Shown: piece by piece, positions 10,870 through 22,365 of the stretch
How the letters are laid out: each line of letters starts with the position of its first letter
Position numbering within the stretch: the stretch's first letter is position 1
Source of the DNA: Micromussa lordhowensis
Taxonomy: Eukaryota; Cnidaria; Anthozoa; Scleractinia; Lobophylliidae
Length of the DNA stretch: 64,000 nucleotides
Assembly: GCA_964020085.1 (NCBI GenBank)
Contig: OZ026607.1
Location: 6,018,279 to 6,082,278, forward strand
Direction of reading: 5' to 3'
Notes under the pieces: generated by a model
Seen by the model: only the letters and a program-made list of their open reading frames with translations
What the model was told of the DNA's origin: nothing
The model's database searches: none
Program-made: the position numbers and the translations under genes

Positions 10870-11165
10870 CGCACAAACTATTATAAGAATTGCTTTAGCT
10901 ACAGTGGCGCCACCCTTTGGAACAGTCTTCCTCGTTACATAAGACAAGCAGAGTCCCTTGGGTTATTTAAGTGTTTAATTAAAGAAGTACGTTGATGCAC
11001 GGCATTCGTAGAAAGCAGCTTTAGTTAGGTTTAGGTTTTAAGTATAGTTTTTATAATAGTATATTATCCAATTAATACATGCTGTTACTGATATATTTTA
11101 AATGTTTTTTTTATGATGTATAGCTGATGAATTGTCCGTGGATAAATAAAGATTATTTAAACCGC
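10870..11165 (+). mobile_element. LINE 3' end remnant (CR1/L2-like)
   Basis: The plus strand encodes 'SGATLWNSLPRYIRQAESLG' followed by 'LFKCLIKEVR' and a stop near 10994, the usual C-terminus of CR1/L2-like LINEs. A short 3' UTR ends at 'aaataaagattatttaaa' (about 11145-11163). Everything upstream is lost or unrecognisable. Confidence 0.65.
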
Positions 11166-11167
11166 TA

Positions 11168-11578
11168 TAGATCGTTTTCACTGTCACGCAATAAAAAATA
11201 AATCGAAAACTATCCAGTGGAAAAAGCTAAGAAATTGTAAACATCTGGAACTTACTTTGGCTTTCTAGGCGACTGATTATCAGTACTGAAAAGCAAGTAT
11301 TTACATAGGCACGTTTCCTAATGCTCTAGCTTCTAACAGGGCTCAAAATCATGAGATAAGTATATATTTTTCAACAAATTTGATCGTAGCCTTGTGTCAC
11401 GCACCTCCATAACCCGGAAATTCAAAATGCTCTGGTTTCCAAACGAAGCACGCTATTGAGCTGTAAAGTTGTAAACAGATATAAATATGTCACCTCTTAT
11501 ACCTGATGAGAATGAAAACTTTGGTGGATCTTTAGTTTTAGATTTTAGAAAGTGATGACGTCACGTGAAAACGATCTA
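11168..11578. mobile_element. TIR MITE, short form
   Basis: The ends are 'tagatcgttttcac' and its reverse complement 'gtgaaaacgatcta'. The interior contains 'gtaaacatctggaacttac' and 'gaagcacgctattgagctg', shared with 13009-13593. It lacks about 170 bp present in that copy, so it is an internal-deletion derivative of the same family. Confidence 0.7.
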
Positions 11579-11860
11579 TTACGTTACATGTTCATCGCTC
11601 ACAACTCACGGTCTTTCCCTCCCCAACTGCTGTCGTGCCATAAACGCTGCTACCGTGGTCCATCGTTAGACAAATAAAGTTGAGACAAAAATTGTATGTG
11701 TTCCTCGCTGAACAACAATCAAGCATGTAGCTTCCTCTATCTTTCTGAGCGCGAACTGCTAATCGAAGTAATTTCAATACTTATGCTATATGCTAATTTT
11801 TCATCAACTCTGTCCAGTTCCAAGCTAGTGATTAAAACGTGCTATTTAACAATTAATGAA

Positions 11861-11976
11861 AGGGGGGAAGGTTCTAAAGAAACTGCGGTGCTGCGTCGGT
11901 GGGAGTATTACAAGATAATTTGGTTTTATCAACTTGAGTTGATAATGTGAATTGGCCACCGTAAAGAGATTTCCAT
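11861..11976 (+). repeat. Fragment of a foldback family ('ctgcgtcggtggg')
   Basis: Contains 'taaagaaactgcggtgctg', 'ataatttggttttatcaac' and 'gccaccgtaaagagat', which recur in the same order at 12404-12545 and 25863-25980. It is truncated and is followed at about 11960-12130 by a diverged piece related to 14200-14420. Confidence 0.6.
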
Positions 11977-12394
11977 CGCGTCACGCAGCCCGAGTCAACT
12001 ATCACACATAGAAATCGAAAGCGGCTAATGATCTAATTTTTTTACAATAAACTTCCAGTCGTTCAAACTGAAGCGAAAGCCTCTTCAAACACGCTTCGAC
12101 AAACACAAAGAAGCGGCCGCCATTTTGTTACTAGCCTAATCACTATCAGATTATAAATAGAATATGTTACTCACCAGAAGTAAATCCGCTTTCAGCGTAG
12201 TGTATGTTTCATTTCCCTTTAAATGATCACCTGATTAATTTTCAAAAGCCTCTTTCTCCTTATTAAGGATCCGAGAAGGTAATTCAAGTCTCGTGCATTC
12301 GTTCAAGTTGAAAATTATCTGAAATTATGGGATTGTCACCAGTGCTATGCATGACTGGTTTCACTGTCACGCAATAAAAAACATATGAATATAA

Positions 12395-12830
12395 AGGGCG
12401 TAAGTTTCTAAAGAAACTGTGATGCTGCGTCGGTGGGTAGTATTGCAAGATAATTTGGTTTTATCAACTGAGTTGATAATGTGAATTGGCCACCGTAAAG
12501 AGATTCCAAAGCTCAAGTTTCAAGCGTTTAATAGCCCTTCGTCGGGCAGGTATGTTTTGCAGGTTGCAGGTTGCAGGTTGCAGGTTGAAAAATGGACTTT
12601 TTAAGTCTGAGTGAGTCTACTTAGCACTTCGGTTAGCCTGAATAGCACTCCGGTTAGCCTAAATTAGCTTAGGTTGCTTGCGGTTAGCCTCTATATTGGG
12701 GTTTATTCGACTTTGACTCAAATAAACAAGTTGTTTCAACCTGCAACCTGCAACCTGCAACCTGCAAAACATACCTGCCGCCCTTCATCGGAGCGAATAG
12801 CCATAGTTGATCTTATAGGAAATAAATAAA
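12395..12830 (+). repeat. Foldback-family copy split by a smaller TIR element
   Basis: Same family as 25863-26410: 'ctgatgctgcgtcggtggg'-like start, 'ccaccgtaaagagatt', then 'agcccttcgtcgg'. The copy is interrupted at 12545 and resumes at 12780 with 'gcccttcatcggagcgaat'. The far arm is missing. Confidence 0.6.
12545..12779. mobile_element. TIR element with GCAGGTT heptamer arms
   Basis: Two perfectly complementary 46-bp arms (12545-12590 and 12734-12779) start 'ggcaggtatgttttgcagg' and contain four tandem GCAGGTT heptamers. They flank about 143 bp with three 'cggttagcct' repeats. The host sequence is duplicated on both sides ('gcccttcgtcg' and 'gcccttcatcg', 11 bp with one mismatch). There is no coding capacity. 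A 9-11 bp duplication with long terminal repeats would fit a Mutator-like non-autonomous element; this is inference. Confidence 0.8.
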
Positions 12831-13008
12831 GAACACTACTTCTCCAAGGTTTAGGCCTGTGCGTTTTCCCAAACAGCAGACATTCGTCGAAATGTTTCGC
12901 CATGTTGGTGCACCTCTGTGGTGCACCAATATGGCGGCCGGGAAATCGTGTAAACATCTGGAACTTACTTTCGCTATATAGGCTAAAAAATCATGAGACA
13001 GGTATATA

Positions 13009-13019
13009 TAGATCGTTTT

Positions 13020-13052
<33 letters not shown>

Positions 13053-13593
13053 TATCCAGTGGAAAAAGCTGAGAAATTGTGATATTATAGAAGATAAAAA
13101 AATAAGACACTTCTCCAAGTTTTAGCTCTGTGCGTTACCCCAAACTTCAGATATTCGTCGAAACGTTTCGCAGAAATTTACAGAGCCCAGTATGAAAACG
13201 CCATATTGGTGTACCTCCATGGTACACCAATATGGCGGCCGGAAAATAGTGTAAACATCTGGAACTTACTTTGGCTTTCTAGGCGACTGATTATCAGTAC
13301 TGAAAAAACAAGTATTTACATAAGCACTTTTCCTAATGCTCTAGCTTTTAACAGGGCTCAGAATCATGAGATAAGTATATATTTTTCAACAAATTTGATC
13401 GTAGCCTTGTGTCACGCACCTCCATAACCCGGAAATTCAAAATGCTCTGGTTTCCAAACGAAGCACGCTATTGAGCTGTAAAGTTGTAAACAGATATAAA
13501 TATGTCACCTCTTATACCTGATGAGGATGAAAACTTTGGTGGATCTTTAGTTTTAGATTTTAGAAAGTGATGACGTCACGTGAAAACGATCTA
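13009..13593. mobile_element. TIR MITE, long form of the 11168-11578 family
   Basis: Terminal repeats 'tagatcgttttcac' and 'gtgaaaacgatcta' with interior parts in the same order as 11168-11578, plus an extra middle block that includes a small palindrome around 'ccatggtacaccaatatgg'. A partial copy precedes it (about 12800-13005) and a partial end follows it (13594-13805, with 'gatgacgcaacgtgaaaac'). Confidence 0.7.
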
Positions 13594-14139
13594 TTTTTCG
13601 ACAAATGCGATCGTAGCTTCATGTCACGCATCGCCATAACTCTGAAATTCAAAGTGCGCTGGTTTCCAAACGAAGCACGCTATTGAGCTGTAAAATTGTA
13701 AACAGATATAAATTTACCCTCTCTTATGCCTGATGGGGACAAAAACTTTGGTGGTTCTTTAGTTTTCGATTTTAGAAAATGATGACGCAACGTGAAAACG
13801 ATCATTTTCGGGTAATTTATTTGCTCACTTCTTTTGACAGCTTGCATAATTATCTCTACGTATCATGTTCATCTAAGGCTGCTAAGCCTGCGTGTAGCTG
13901 CCGCGACTCGCGCGCAAGTGCTTTGTTCGGGCTACCCTCGAGTCTGAGTATAAGACAATAAGAGAAAATTGAATTTAACATTTCCCCCAACTCATGCTTT
14001 GTACAAATCTCTTGTTATTTAAAATTTAGGCCTAAATGTTTTATGGCATTCAGTTATTAGAATGCTCTCTGGTTTATTGTTATAGATTAGAAAATAACCC
14101 AAAGCAAAACTATGAACGCACGCTGATTGGTTAAAACCG

Positions 14140-14463
14140 TGTTTCTATTAAACAATTAGATTATGACCTCGAGATTTCTATCGCGTGATAGTTGACGAGG
14201 GCGCAGCCCGAGTCCACTATCACGCGATAGAAATCGAGAGCGAATAATCTAATTGTTTTAGTATAAATCTACTAGTCGTTCAAAAATTGAATCTAAATCC
14301 TCTTCAAAGACACTTCAAAAACACAAAGAAACGGCCCCTAGTGCGCGCTGCTACGCTACTCACTATCTATCACAGAATAGAACGTGGGTAGCGTAGCCAA
14401 TCAGAGGACGTTATTCGTGATAGAACGCTAGTAGATTTATACTAAAACTCGATAGAAACACAG
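14140..14463. mobile_element. Foldback MITE with CGCGATAG palindrome
   Basis: Between about 14175 and 14233 'tttctatcgcgtgatag' faces 'ctatcacgcgatagaaa' across a GC-rich centre. Outer arms pair 'aaaccgtgtttctatt' with 'gatagaaacacag'. 'agtataaatctactag' near 14258 pairs with 'ctagtagatttatact' near 14430. A degraded relative lies at 11960-12190. No gene is present in 13806-14139. Confidence 0.6.
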
Positions 14464-14679
14464 AACTAGCACGGGCTGTTGACGTAATGATGGCGCGAAC
14501 AAAGAGAATTTACATTTTGATGATCGAAGTAACCAAGTTGTTTTTCTTTTTCTTCGTCGAGGTATTTTCTAAAAGAAATAGAAGACATGTGCCGTGTTCC
14601 TAGCGAGTTATAGTAACACTCGTAAAAGTTTGGGAGAACTCGAAAAAGCTGTACATGTGGAAACACTCGCCTGCGGCTC

Positions 14680-14710
<31 letters not shown>

Positions 14711-14820
14711 CTTTCACTCGTGTTTCTATGACTCGATAGAAGCACGGTACATGTTTACTATTTCTTAAATAAAGCACGGTTTTCCATGGTTTACACTGTA
14801 AAAAATATAGTTCAATTTTA
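14464..14820. repeat. Interspersed repeat, relative at 35690-35960
   Basis: Starts near 'ctagcacgggctg' and contains 'gagaatttacattttgatgatc' type sequence followed by 'gttctcccaaactttc'. The same order, more diverged, is found at about 35690-35960. Internal inverted segments around 'gagaactcgaaaaagctg' suggest a foldback element. Confidence 0.5.
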
Positions 14821-14829
14821 GCCAATCAG

Positions 14830-16500
14830 AGCGCACGCGGAATCAAATGTATATTATGTATCAAATGTATATGTATAGCGGTTTGCAGCCATAGTAAAGA
14901 AAACTGTAAATATTTATGGCGCAATTTGGGGTAGGAAAGACAAATACTCGAGTTGAACTGAATATACCTTACATACACATGGAAAAGGAAGTGTGTTGAA
15001 TTTCCTTTTATGTTTCGTTTGATTTTCTGTCCACATTTGCGTTATAATAGAGCCATAGAAATTATGATTTTGCATGTAGATAATACTTCGATTCATTACT
15101 CGGTTACAAACGTTGCTAGAACACATACAACATGCAAATATTAAGACAGGCTATCTCTTTAATAATGTATGAAGAAGCTTTGCTTTATTATTTGCGATGT
15201 CATAGAACTTGTTCCTTCAAATCGAAGGCAACCTGAGGTTAATGACACTTCTCGCCAGACAATATATTCTTGAGGTAATATGAAACTCGACAGTGGTTGG
15301 GATAAGAGAAGCTATCTAGGAATTTTAATGGTTATAATGGTCACTGACGGAATATACAAGTAAGTGTGATCGAAATAAATCACCCAATTTCTTAAAGCCC
15401 ACTCAATTTATTAAATTGGTGGGTTTGGCCCACTAACGAGTGGTTAAGGGCAGTACAGTCAGTAAATATAGAGAACAAAAAATATTAAATGAGTTATCAA
15501 AGTTCATCAAGGAAATAACGGTACACCGTTTTGTCCTCCAATAGGAAAAATAAACATTGACGCCGAACACTGGCAGTGAAATAATAAAAAATATAAATAA
15601 CAAAATAAATAATGTATTTTACCGATAAAAGACAAAATCACTGTTGAATACATATATCACTTTTATGAGTGCGAGTAAATGTCAGTAGCGGGCTGTGTTG
15701 GACTCATATAAATTCCCGAAAGGGCTTGCTGAGAGCTCTCTATCATTGTTACATAACTATAAGATTTCTTGGAGGTTGGTTTCAAGATGTCCAATAATTG
15801 ATTAAAATTATTAAAATGGCTTAGTACGTTTATGTGGCATTGCAAAAATTGGGAATTTCTTGGCTGGAAAATGCTTGTTATCAGCGTCTATCGGGTGGCT
15901 GCAGTCACGAGTGCTTCTGTATACTAACTACTTGTTTTAATACTCAATACTAAATCAAAGTTAAGATGCTTAAGATTAACCTAAACAACAAAACATTATT
16001 TAGTTTGCAATAATAGTACTGCAAACCGCTCATTAAACATTAACCATCAACTGCATGAAAAATATCTTCCATGAATGGTGATTCGTACATATTTTCCACT
16101 TTAAATGGAACTGAACGAGCAATTTATATCAGATTTAACTATTTTGTCTAGCGCGGAAATGTGTTGTTTTTCGTTTGCTGAAATTAAGGAAACTAATTGG
16201 TTGTTTGTGGCTGAATTGGAATTTTTCAGGGCTATAGCGACATTTTAAATGCAAGAGTTTCTTACAATAATTAAACCAAAATTAGCTGCTTTATTTGAAG
16301 GTACCTCAGTACTATAACCCTAAGAAGGGTTCAGAAATTTAAATTCCTATCCAGGTTGTTCAAGTACTTTTCTTCATTAGTTCGTCGCTGTGTTGTGGCA
16401 CCCTACGAAGCTGCGGGTGCAATGTTTTGTTTTAAGGGACGCTTCTCAGCAAAACCAAATTTCGTTGTACTTAGTAGAATGGCTCTTCTTGAAATTATGG
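14830..16500. other. Intergenic, no gene recognised
   Basis: The stretch is AT-rich with only short spurious frames. A TTTATT on the plus strand (16290-16295) reads AATAAA on the minus strand about 210 bp past the stop of the acetyltransferase gene at 16503, and may be its poly(A) signal. Nothing else could be supported. Confidence 0.4.
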
Positions 16501-16502
16501 GA

Positions 16503-17456
16503 TCAGCTGTCCCGCTGTAGCAAATCTATCTCAAAAATATACAGCTTTATTTCCTGAAGATTGTCTGATTTCTTAAGACGCAGTTTGTCTTCCATCAGCA
16601 TTCTTCCATGGGAAGTCAAACATTCGCTTTGAACCGACGAAACGAAGATAAAACGGCCTTCGATAGCTTCGCAAGCACGCTTGAATTGATGTAAGAGATG
16701 AGCTTGGTAGAGACAAACGTCGCTAGCGTAAATGTACGTTGTCCAGTGAATGTAATCAACTCGAGGCGTAACAGACCCAAAGCTGAATGACTTCGGGAAA
16801 GAATTGGGGCAACATTTCTCGGTGTAAAATTCGAGATTCTCAAATTCTTGTAACAGCTTTTCAAAATTTGAGCTACACAACTCGAAGGGGAGACGGTCGT
16901 AGAGAAGAATACGGTCTGAAAATAGCTGTTGTCCTGCAGGGCTGGAAAAAATAACATCCGAAATATATTCTTTGGTGCATCTAGCAATCCCGACGGTTGG
17001 AATTTCTTGGCTCTTTTCTTTTGCACAAGACGCTTCCTCGCCAATATCGTAGGACAAGACCTCGAACTGGCGAATCGTCTTCAGCTTAGCTAGTGAGTTC
17101 TCGCTAAAGTCGTTGTACCTAGTTACGAAGCGCACTCGGATAACACTCGGGAAATTGTGTCGGACATATTCATCGAGCACCTGAGAGAGCTTTTTGCTAA
17201 CACCGCGGCCGCGGTATTCCGGAAGGACGCGCCCCGCTCGTCGAATACAGGTCTTTCCGTCGTCTACGATGAAACCAGCTCTAAAACCAACCAGTCTTTC
17301 ACCGACAACGGCAACCATAACAGCGAAATTCTCCGTCTTCATCCATCTATGAAATTCAAGTGGTAGATAGTCATGCCCTTTGTAAATACCCCTCGACAAA
17401 TTCACGACTTCGTCAAAATCGCTCAGTCGAGCAAGACGAAACCTCACCTCTTCCAT
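16503..17456 (-). CDS. NAT16-like GNAT N-acetyltransferase, copy 2
   Basis: An intact 317-residue single-exon frame, clearly paralogous to the gene at 9079-10017 but well diverged. 'VRFRLARLSDFDEVV' opens the GNAT fold. 'GIYKGHDYLP' occupies residues 23-32 and the acetyl-CoA loop is 'EYRGRGVS' (80-87). The C-terminal half keeps 'AHLLHQFKRACEAIEGRF'. The main difference from copy 1 is in the middle region and the extreme C-terminus. Probable function: acetyl-CoA-dependent N-acetylation of an amino acid or similar small amine in the cytosol; the substrate cannot be read from sequence. No membrane segment or signal peptide is visible. Confidence 0.85.
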   Translation of the reverse strand: MEEVRFRLARLSDFDEVVNLSRGIYKGHDYLPLEFHRWMKTENFAVMVAVVGERLVGFRAGFIVDDGKTCIRRAGRVLPEYRGRGVSKKLSQVLDEYVRHNFPSVIRVRFVTRYNDFSENSLAKLKTIRQFEVLSYDIGEEASCAKEKSQEIPTVGIARCTKEYISDVIFSSPAGQQLFSDRILLYDRLPFELCSSNFEKLLQEFENLEFYTEKCCPNSFPKSFSFGSVTPRVDYIHWTTYIYASDVCLYQAHLLHQFKRACEAIEGRFIFVSSVQSECLTSHGRMLMEDKLRLKKSDNLQEIKLYIFEIDLLQRDS

Positions 17457-18330
17457 GTCCTAGTTTTTTTGCGTGACTGACGAGCTGCAACAGTTTAGAC
17501 AACAATAGCCACTAGCATGTCGACCTGTGGCAGTTTATGTTATTTCATATTTAGTTTTCATTTTAACCTTGCTTCGTATGATTGGTGGAGAGACCAGTCG
17601 ATGCGAAAGATAAATATCTCTAAATAATGATCTGCAAGACACCAACCATCGATCTCGTCCATAGATCATGAACGCATGCAATCATAGTCAGTCAGCGGTG
17701 CGCCACCACCTTAAGTTGGGAACGAGATTGAAACGTACCGAATGTCTTGCCGATTGCGTATTAATTATTTTTAATTGAGAATCCAGCGCCAATCTCTTCT
17801 GCTATGGTTTCGCCTTTCCACTCCACCCCTACCCGACAGCGGCTGGTAATTGAGCCTACCCCAAATCACCTCGTGATCGCGAGCATCTTCAAGCCATGGT
17901 TGCTATTAAGCTAACAAGCTTGGTAACCGTCCATGAATGTGACGGTCGTGACCTGGGCTCCATTTCACTATAATGGCGGCGGATTCGAGTGTGAACGTTG
18001 TGTTGAAATCTATATTTTATGGAGGGAAAGCGAACTAATGAGCTGCACAGTGGGGAAAGACGCAAAAAAAAAAATTGTGTGCCAGAGCAATCGATCTAAC
18101 GTGTCAGATGTGGCGACGAAAAGGTGGTGCCAAAAAATCTTCATAGCCACCCGGTTTGTGGAACGATTTGGAGTCAGCGATTCAATTATTGTCTAGGTAA
18201 GAGTTTATTTCAGGAAATCGTCCAAATGGAATCAGTAAATCGAACTAAATCGGTAGGCAAACGCAAAGGGCATAAACATCGGTCTTAATAGAATCGAGTT
18301 GTAAACTAAGAGATTTCTCGTCATAACTAG
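17457..18330. other. Upstream region of acetyltransferase copy 2, no gene seen
   Basis: Contains the presumed promoter of the minus-strand acetyltransferase. A frame at 17933-18196 encodes nothing I recognise. There is no TATA box that could be placed with confidence. Confidence 0.35.
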
Positions 18331-19261
18331 AAAGAATAGTAATGTTTATTGTTTGAAGAGACTAAAAATATATGAGATGTATGAGGTTAATCCTAGGAAA
18401 CGTCAACTGCACATTAAACTAAACTGCCTTTTATAAAACTAACTCTTAGAAGCACAGTCTTCATAGGTAGGTTTATAGGTATGTGAGGCCCTAAAGGGTA
18501 TGGTTTTTCAGCCGTTTTGGTCATAAATAGAGCATTTATTTTGACCATTTTGGTCATAAATAGCGTATGCTTTTTGCTCTCGTCTCGAACTGGGTATGTT
18601 CTTTAGAAGAAACTACTCTTTCATCATTATCGATAAGATCATAAACCAAAGCCCTTCATAAATTACGTTTAGGGCAACTGTGCCAGCCGCAACGGTCATA
18701 AGTAGGCCATCAAATTTTTGGTCAAGTCATAAATAGGGTAGGAAAAATCGCAGATTTTGGTCATAATTAGGGCAAGGGTTTTGGGAAGCGGGCCGTACAC
18801 CCCACCCAATTTTTCTGGGAGTACCTCCCCGGGACCTTAACCTACTTTAATCCTATGGTATTATTTAAGAGCGCAAAATAATTCTTATGCACTACTTTTC
18901 CGGCCTTGCGCTTCTACATTATAAAGAGAAGACTTCCAGTCAATCTTCTTTCTTCTGTATTCAGTCAGCCCCCGGCAACAATTAAAGAGACGGCGTTTAA
19001 ATTCCAGAATCGCAATTTCACAATATGTTAACCCACCCCCACCCTACCACCCCAAATGCTACCGCTCCATTTATCAAACCAAGATAACAGATGAACACAA
19101 ATATGTTGTTTTAGTTAATTATCTGTTGTAAGAGCTTCAATTTCCGTTATGCCTAAGCTTTTTGGACAACATTGCTTCCAGCCATTTACACTTTTCTGAA
19201 TGTGCTTATTTTTCTGCCGTTTCTAAGGCTGAACGAAAACACATCATTTTTTATGCATTTT

Positions 19262-19400
19262 CGCCTATCGTCCACACTAAAACGACCGAAAACACTGATG
19301 AAAGCTACAGTGTAAGACGCTTGTTTTGTCGCTGTTTTCGAAAGCCCCCATTTTCATCAGCGTTTTCGAGCTATTTAGTGTGGATGATGGGTGTAACGCA
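19262..19400. mobile_element. Short TIR MITE in unit 1
   Basis: 'gtccacactaaaacgaccg' at the left faces 'agctatttagtgtgga' at the right, and 'gaaaacactgatgaaa' faces 'ttttcatcagcgttttc'. The length is about 135 bp, non-coding. An identical copy is in unit 2 at 21738-21876. Confidence 0.6.
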
Positions 19401-19419
19401 TGAAAAGGTATGAGTTTTC

Positions 19420-19722
19420 ACTTGTTTGGGAAAATATTACATCCTTTTTGCTTCCAAAAATGTTTGACATATTCTCTGTTCTGCCAACTCCAGAAGTATT
19501 TATTAAACAACTTAATACAATCATCTACAACTTTCTGTGGAACTGAAAGGGCCTGATAAAATAGCTCGACTACCAGTAATTAATGATTTAAAATCTGGAG
19601 GCCTGAATTTAACAGATTTAGAAACCTCAGTTAAGTCACTGAGATTAGTGTGGCTCGGCACACGTTCAGCTAGCTTCTTATTCGCGCAGAGCAACACCTT
19701 TGAGTTAATCCAGAAACCATAA
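19420..19722 (+). mobile_element. L1/Tx1-type LINE fragment in unit 1
   Basis: Reads 'LPKMFDIFSVLPTPEVFIKQ' and 'LNTIIYNFLWN', an in-frame stop (TGA), then 'KGPDKIARLPVINDLKSGGL' and 'NLTDLETSVKSLRLVWLG'. This is the stretch just after the reverse transcriptase in L1/Tx1-like LINEs. Both ends are missing. A copy with the same stop lies at 21896-22198. Confidence 0.75.
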
Positions 19723-19889
19723 ATTACACTACAATCAACGCCACATCAGTCAGTTGTGGTTCAGTCCCATTTCTCTCTATGCCTATGCCCAAGAGAAGTT
19801 TTTTTTTACATTCGCTTTGTATTCATCATTAGAGCCCGGTTAGAGTCGCCGTTGACGCTACAAGTTTTCCTTCCGTAACATTGCTGAAC

Positions 19890-20140
19890 ATCGTGCATGG
19901 TGATGGTAGCAGTGAAAACAAAATACCAAGTTCACAGGACGTCTAACGTATCACTCGCCTGTTAAGCCACAACTGTTCAACCTCTGCAAATCGGTCACTA
20001 CCGCTCCAGTGATCATGTTTCCGATACAAAACTTCTGACCAACAAGCATACAATTTGTCGCAAAATTAGTACCTGATATTCATGCCGTTTACTGTTTTCT
20101 TCCGTTAGCCTTTTATTTTAATGTTTCTCCATAATCTGCA
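19890..20140 (+). pseudogene. Rhodopsin-type GPCR relic, plus strand, unit 1
   Basis: A broken frame reads 'YQVHRTSNVSLAC', stop, 'ATT', then 'VQPLQIG', which resembles the TM2 block of cnidarian class A GPCRs with an internal deletion. The sequence after it ('gatcatgtttccgatac' to 'cttccgttagccttttatt') is homologous in inverse orientation to the minus-strand relic at 20620-20806, which encodes the TM4/TM5 region. It is dead by stops and deletions. Confidence 0.45.
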
Positions 20141-20619
20141 GTACGCTAACCAAGACAATTATATCTTATTCTAAGAGCGTAAATCAGTAGATTTAACAAC
20201 GAATTCATCATGGGAAATGGAGCTGTTTTCAATTCAGTGTCGAAAATTAATTGGTTCTACATCACTACGTTACACAGTTGGCTTAAAAAACTAGCGCCGC
20301 TCTTGTAATTGAAACTCGTTCGCACACGTTTTTCCGCGATCGCTTCAGCTACATGTAATTGCTTCGAGTTTTGATTGGTTCACTGTATTGTATGTGTTCT
20401 TTGTGATTGGCTTAAGTGGTTACCATGGTTTTGGTTTTACGACACTCAATTGAAAACCGCTCTAAAGCAACAACATAGGTTGCAAAGATATCGCAATGAT
20501 AAAACAGATAGGTGTCGGGAAATAGCTAGCGCAGGAAAATTATAGGCAATACAGTAATCACGCTGTAAAAAGCTTTCTTATTCTTGAGTAACTTCTTCTT
20601 CACTTCTAAGGAAACTTGA

Positions 20620-20806
20620 TTAGCAGAAACATTAAAATAAAAGGCTAACGGAAGAATACAGTAAGCGGCATAATACCAGCTACTTATTTGCAATAATTTG
20701 TATGCTTGTTGGCCAGAAGTCTTCTATCGGAAAGATGATCACTGCAGCCCACGCTTGAACAGAGGCTATGATGAAACGAACTTCAGAAACACGGTTCTCG
20801 TACACA
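20620..20806 (-). pseudogene. GPCR relic, minus strand, unit 1 (TM4 onward)
   Basis: This is the 3' portion of the relic whose fuller version is at 23158-23460. Here it is cut by the duplication junction at 20806. It faces the plus-strand relic at 19890-20140, forming an inverted pair about 480 bp apart. Confidence 0.5.
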
Positions 20807-21737
20807 AAAGAATAGTAATGTTTATTGTTTGAAGAGACTAAAAATATATGAGATGTATGAGGTTAATCCTAGGAAACGTCAACTGCACATTAAACTAAAC
20901 TGCCTTTTATAAAACTAACTCTTAGAAGCACAGTCTTCATAGGTAGGTTTATAGGTATGTGAGGCCCTAAAGGGTATGGTTTTTCAGCCGTTTTGGTCAT
21001 AAATAGAGCATTTATTTTGACCATTTTGGTCATAAATAGCGTATGCTTTTTGCTCTCGTCTCGAACTGGGTATGTTCTTTAGAAGAAACTACTCTTTCAT
21101 CATTATCGATAAGATCATAAACCAAAGCCCTTCATAAATTACGTTTAGGGCAACTGTGCCAGCCGCAACGGTCATAAGTAGGCCATCAAATTTTTGGTCA
21201 AGTCATAAATAGGGTAGGAAAAATCGCAGATTTTGGTCATAATTAGGGCAAGGGTTTTGGGAAGCGGGCCGTACACCCCACCCAATTTTTCTGGGAGTAC
21301 CTCCCCGGGACCTTAACCTACTTTAATCCTATGGTATTATTTAAGAGCGCAAAATAATTCTTATGCACTACTTTTCCGGCCTTGCGCTTCTACATTATAA
21401 AGAGAAGACTTCCAGTCAATCTTCTTTCTTCTGTATTCAGTCAGCCCCCGGCAACAATTAAAGAGACGGCGTTTAAATTCCAGAATCGCAATTTCACAAT
21501 ATGTTAACCCACCCCCACCCTACCACCCCAAATGCTACCGCTCCATTTATCAAACCAAGATAACAGATGAACACAAATATGTTGTTTTAGTTAATTATCT
21601 GTTGTAAGAGCTTCAATTTCCGTTATGCCTAAGCTTTTTGGACAACATTGCTTCCAGCCATTTACACTTTTCTGAATGTGCTTATTTTTCTGCCGTTTCT
21701 AAGGCTGAACGAAAACACATCATTTTTTATGCATTTT

Positions 21738-21876
21738 CGCCTATCGTCCACACTAAAACGACCGAAAACACTGATGAAAGCTACAGTGTAAGACGCTTGT
21801 TTTGTCGCTGTTTTCGAAAGCCCCCATTTTCATCAGCGTTTTCGAGCTATTTAGTGTGGATGATGGGTGTAACGCA
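21738..21876. mobile_element. Short TIR MITE in unit 2
   Basis: Identical to 19262-19400 within what I could compare. Confidence 0.6.
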
Positions 21877-21895
21877 TGAAAAGGTATGAGTTTTC

Positions 21896-22198
21896 ACTTG
21901 TTTGGGAAAATATTACATCCTTTTTGCTTCCAAAAATGTTTGACATATTCTCTGTTCTGCCAACTCCAGAAGTATTTATTAAACAACTTAATACAATCAT
22001 CTACAACTTTCTGTGGAACTGAAAGGGCCTGATAAAATAGCTCGACTACCAGTAATTAATGATTTAAAATCTGGAGGCCTGAATTTAACAGATTTAGAAA
22101 CCTCAGTTAAGTCACTGAGATTAGTGTGGCTCGGCACACGTTCAGCTAGCTTCTTATTCGCGCAGAGCAACACCTTTGAGTTAATCCAGAAACCATAA
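21896..22198 (+). mobile_element. L1/Tx1-type LINE fragment in unit 2
   Basis: Duplicate of 19420-19722, including the same in-frame TGA before 'KGPDKIARLP'. Confidence 0.75.
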
Positions 22199-22365
22199 AT
22201 TACACTACAATCAACGCCACATCAGTCAGTTGTGGTTCAGTCCCATTTCTCTCTATGCCTATGCCCAAGAGAAGTTTTTTTTTACATTCGCTTTGTATTC
22301 ATCATTAGAGCCCGGTTAGAGTCGCCGTTGACGCTACAAGTTTTCCTTCCGTAACATTGCTGAAC

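Larger units (their letters stand above)
18331..20806 (+). repeat. Tandem duplication, unit 1 (2476 bp)
   Basis: This block is repeated directly and almost identically at 20807-23284. The only differences noticed are a two-base indel ('actcaattg' versus 'actcaatattg') and one substitution near the right end ('cagaaacac' versus 'cagtaacac'). The five bases 'aaaga' occur at the left boundary, at the junction and just after unit 2. Contents: a region with repeated 'ttttggtcataaatag', a small MITE, a LINE fragment and two facing GPCR relics. Confidence 0.95.

Noticed and set aside
14466..14825. 119-codon minus-strand frame
   Set aside because: Lies within an interspersed repeat whose relative at 35690-35960 does not keep the frame.
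19162..19413. Duplicated 83-codon frame (also 21638-21889) as a conserved gene
   Set aside because: It is identical only because it lies in the recent tandem duplication; it covers a MITE and has no recognisable domain.
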